Assembly (NCBI GenBank): GCA_000017645.1
Contig: CP000781.1
Location: forward strand, 3,831,501 to 3,895,500
Length of the DNA: 64,000 bases
Source: Xanthobacter autotrophicus Py2
GTDB taxonomy: Bacteria; Pseudomonadota; Alphaproteobacteria; Rhizobiales; Xanthobacteraceae
Direction: 5' to 3'
The notes below the pieces were generated by a model. It did not search any database and was not told the DNA's origin. It worked only from the letters and a program-made list of their open reading frames with translations. The position numbers and the translations under genes are program-made. Positions within the stretch are counted from its first letter, which is position 1; each line of letters opens with the position of its first letter. Positions 63,012 to 64,000 of the stretch are shown piece by piece.

Positions 63012-64000
63012 ATGCCCATGCCTTCTTCATCCCCGTCTTTTCTGTCGGTCGGCCGGGCCTTGGCCCGCGGCCTGTGCCTTGCGGCGGCCGTGGTGCTGCC
63101 GATCCAGGTGGCACTGGCGCAGGAGCAGGCCCGCAAAGGGCCAAGCACCATCCGCGACACCGAGATCGAGGCGCTGCTGAAGGACTATACCCGCCCCATC
63201 CTCAAGACCGCCGGCCTCGGCCAGCAGAATGTCGAGGTGGTGCTGATTTCCGAGCGGTCGTTCAATGCGTTCGTGGCCGACGGCAAGCGCATCTTCGTCA
63301 ACACCGGCGCGCTGGTTGATTCGACCACGCCCAACCAGATCATCGGCGTGCTCGCCCACGAGACCGGCCACATCGCCGGCGGCCACCTTGCCCGCATGCG
63401 CGAGCAGCTGGCCGGGGCCCAGACCATGGCCATCGTCGCCATGCTGCTGGCGGCGGGCGGCATGGCTGCGGGTGCGGCCGGCGGCATGAACGGGCGCGAC
63501 CTCGGCAATGTGGGCGGCGCGGCCCTGTCGGCGCCCCAGGAACTGATCCGCCGCTCGCTCCTTAACTACCAGCGGGGCGAGGAGGCGGCAGCCGACCGCT
63601 CGGCGGTGAAGTATCTGGATGCCACGCACCAGTCGGCCAAAGGCATGCTGGAGACCTTCCAGCGCTTCCAGAACGACCAGCTCTTCATCAGCCAGCGGGT
63701 CGATCCCTACACGCTGAGCCATCCCATGGCGCGCGAGCGTATCGCCGCGCTGGAACAGCTCGCCAAGGCCAGCCCTTATTACGAGGCCAAGGACCCGCCC
63801 GCGCTCCAGGCCCGTCACGACATGATGCGGGCCAAGCTCATCGGCTTCATGGAGCGGCCGGAGACGGTGGCGCGGCGCTATCCCGCCTCCGACACCTCCA
63901 TCGCGGCGCAATATGCGCGGGCGATCTCGGCCTATCGCTTCGGTAATGTGAATGGCTCGGTGGCCCAGATCGACGCGCTCATCGCCCGCGATCCGTCCAA
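63012..64000 (+). CDS. M48-family metalloprotease (BepA/YfgC-like), C-terminus beyond right edge
   Basis: 329 codons are present, open to the edge. A signal peptide (LCLAAAVVLPIQVALAQ) leads into an M48 peptidase domain with the zinc motif HETGH at residues 116-120 and the third ligand in EEAAADRSAVKYLD. QRVDPYTLSHPMARERIAALEQL follows, and the frame continues into an apparent TPR-like helical region (ARAISAYRFGN). BepA-type proteases act in the periplasm on misassembled outer-membrane proteins such as LptD. The role here is inferred from family. Confidence 0.92.
   Translation, partial: MPMPSSSPSFLSVGRALARGLCLAAAVVLPIQVALAQEQARKGPSTIRDTEIEALLKDYTRPILKTAGLGQQNVEVVLISERSFNAFVADGKRIFVNTGALVDSTTPNQIIGVLAHETGHIAGGHLARMREQLAGAQTMAIVAMLLAAGGMAAGAAGGMNGRDLGNVGGAALSAPQELIRRSLLNYQRGEEAAADRSAVKYLDATHQSAKGMLETFQRFQNDQLFISQRVDPYTLSHPMARERIAALEQLAKASPYYEAKDPPALQARHDMMRAKLIGFMERPETVARRYPASDTSIAAQYARAISAYRFGNVNGSVAQIDALIARDPS

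Overview
The window is GC-rich chromosomal DNA from an alphaproteobacterium, most likely a member of the Hyphomicrobiales close to Xanthobacter/Azorhizobium/Ancylobacter (the genus is inferred). Supporting genes are the ctrA and chpT cell-cycle genes, an Rhizobiales-type fliJ beside ctrA, the NDUFA12-like complex I accessory protein, the imuA-imuB-dnaE2 mutagenesis operon with an alphaproteobacterial LexA box, a soluble NAD-dependent formate dehydrogenase operon (fdsGBA-fdhD-fdsD), and small conserved DUF families (DUF1134, DUF2155, DUF2865, DUF2189) typical of the class. Six GANTC sites upstream of ctrA fit CcrM methylation.

Layout. (1) 1-2.2 kb is the end of an integrated element. A lower-GC unknown gene runs off the left edge, followed by a P4-type tyrosine recombinase and a tRNA-Ile(CAU) whose 3' end is the likely attachment site. 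(2) 2.4-12.8 kb is chromosomal core: a SIMPL-domain protein, a NUDIX protein with a long histone-H1-like Lys/Ala tail, a DUF2189 membrane protein, a divergent Lrp-type regulator and putA, a small Cys-containing periplasmic protein, a beta-hydroxyacid dehydrogenase and a NodB-type polysaccharide deacetylase. (3) 12.9-27.5 kb is an organosulfur-scavenging region. It holds three separate sulfonate/taurine/nitrate-type ABC transporters, SsuD, a second LLM-class flavin monooxygenase and an SfnB/DszC-like acyl-CoA-dehydrogenase-fold protein. Between them sits a small pair made of a solute-binding-like protein and a di-haem cytochrome c peroxidase. (4) 27.6-33.3 kb is the SOS mutasome operon imuA-imuB-dnaE2, with an IS3-family insertion sequence directly upstream at 33.4-34.7 kb, followed by tRNA-Gly(GCC). 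(5) 35-39.5 kb holds a cupin, the translation factor EttA, 3-oxoadipate enol-lactonase and a cation-diffusion-facilitator exporter. (6) 39.5-46.9 kb is the formate dehydrogenase operon with its LysR regulator. (7) 47.3-55 kb holds small envelope proteins, a membrane-anchored coiled-coil protein, CysQ, ChpT and CtrA (convergent, sharing a terminator) and FliJ. (8) 54.5-64 kb holds an ECF-type sigma/anti-sigma pair with an extraordinary Pro/Ala-rich linker, agmatinase, a Ca2+/H+ antiporter, NDUFA12, a DUF2155 protein overlapping aat tail to tail, a PLP aminotransferase and a truncated M48 metalloprotease.

Working together: the fds genes give NAD-linked formate oxidation, which is expected of a C1 or autotrophic lifestyle. 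The sulfur region would import sulfonates and release sulfite with flavin-dependent monooxygenases, although no FMN reductase (SsuE) is seen. CtrA, ChpT and the GANTC cluster place a cell-cycle control node at 52-54 kb, and a perfect CtrA box at 47.3 kb may make a 52-residue membrane protein part of that regulon. I found no CRISPR array, no rRNA, and no clear defence or secretion system. The most unusual items are the H1-tailed NUDIX protein, the anti-sigma factor with a roughly 450-residue linker, and the CtrA-boxed small protein.
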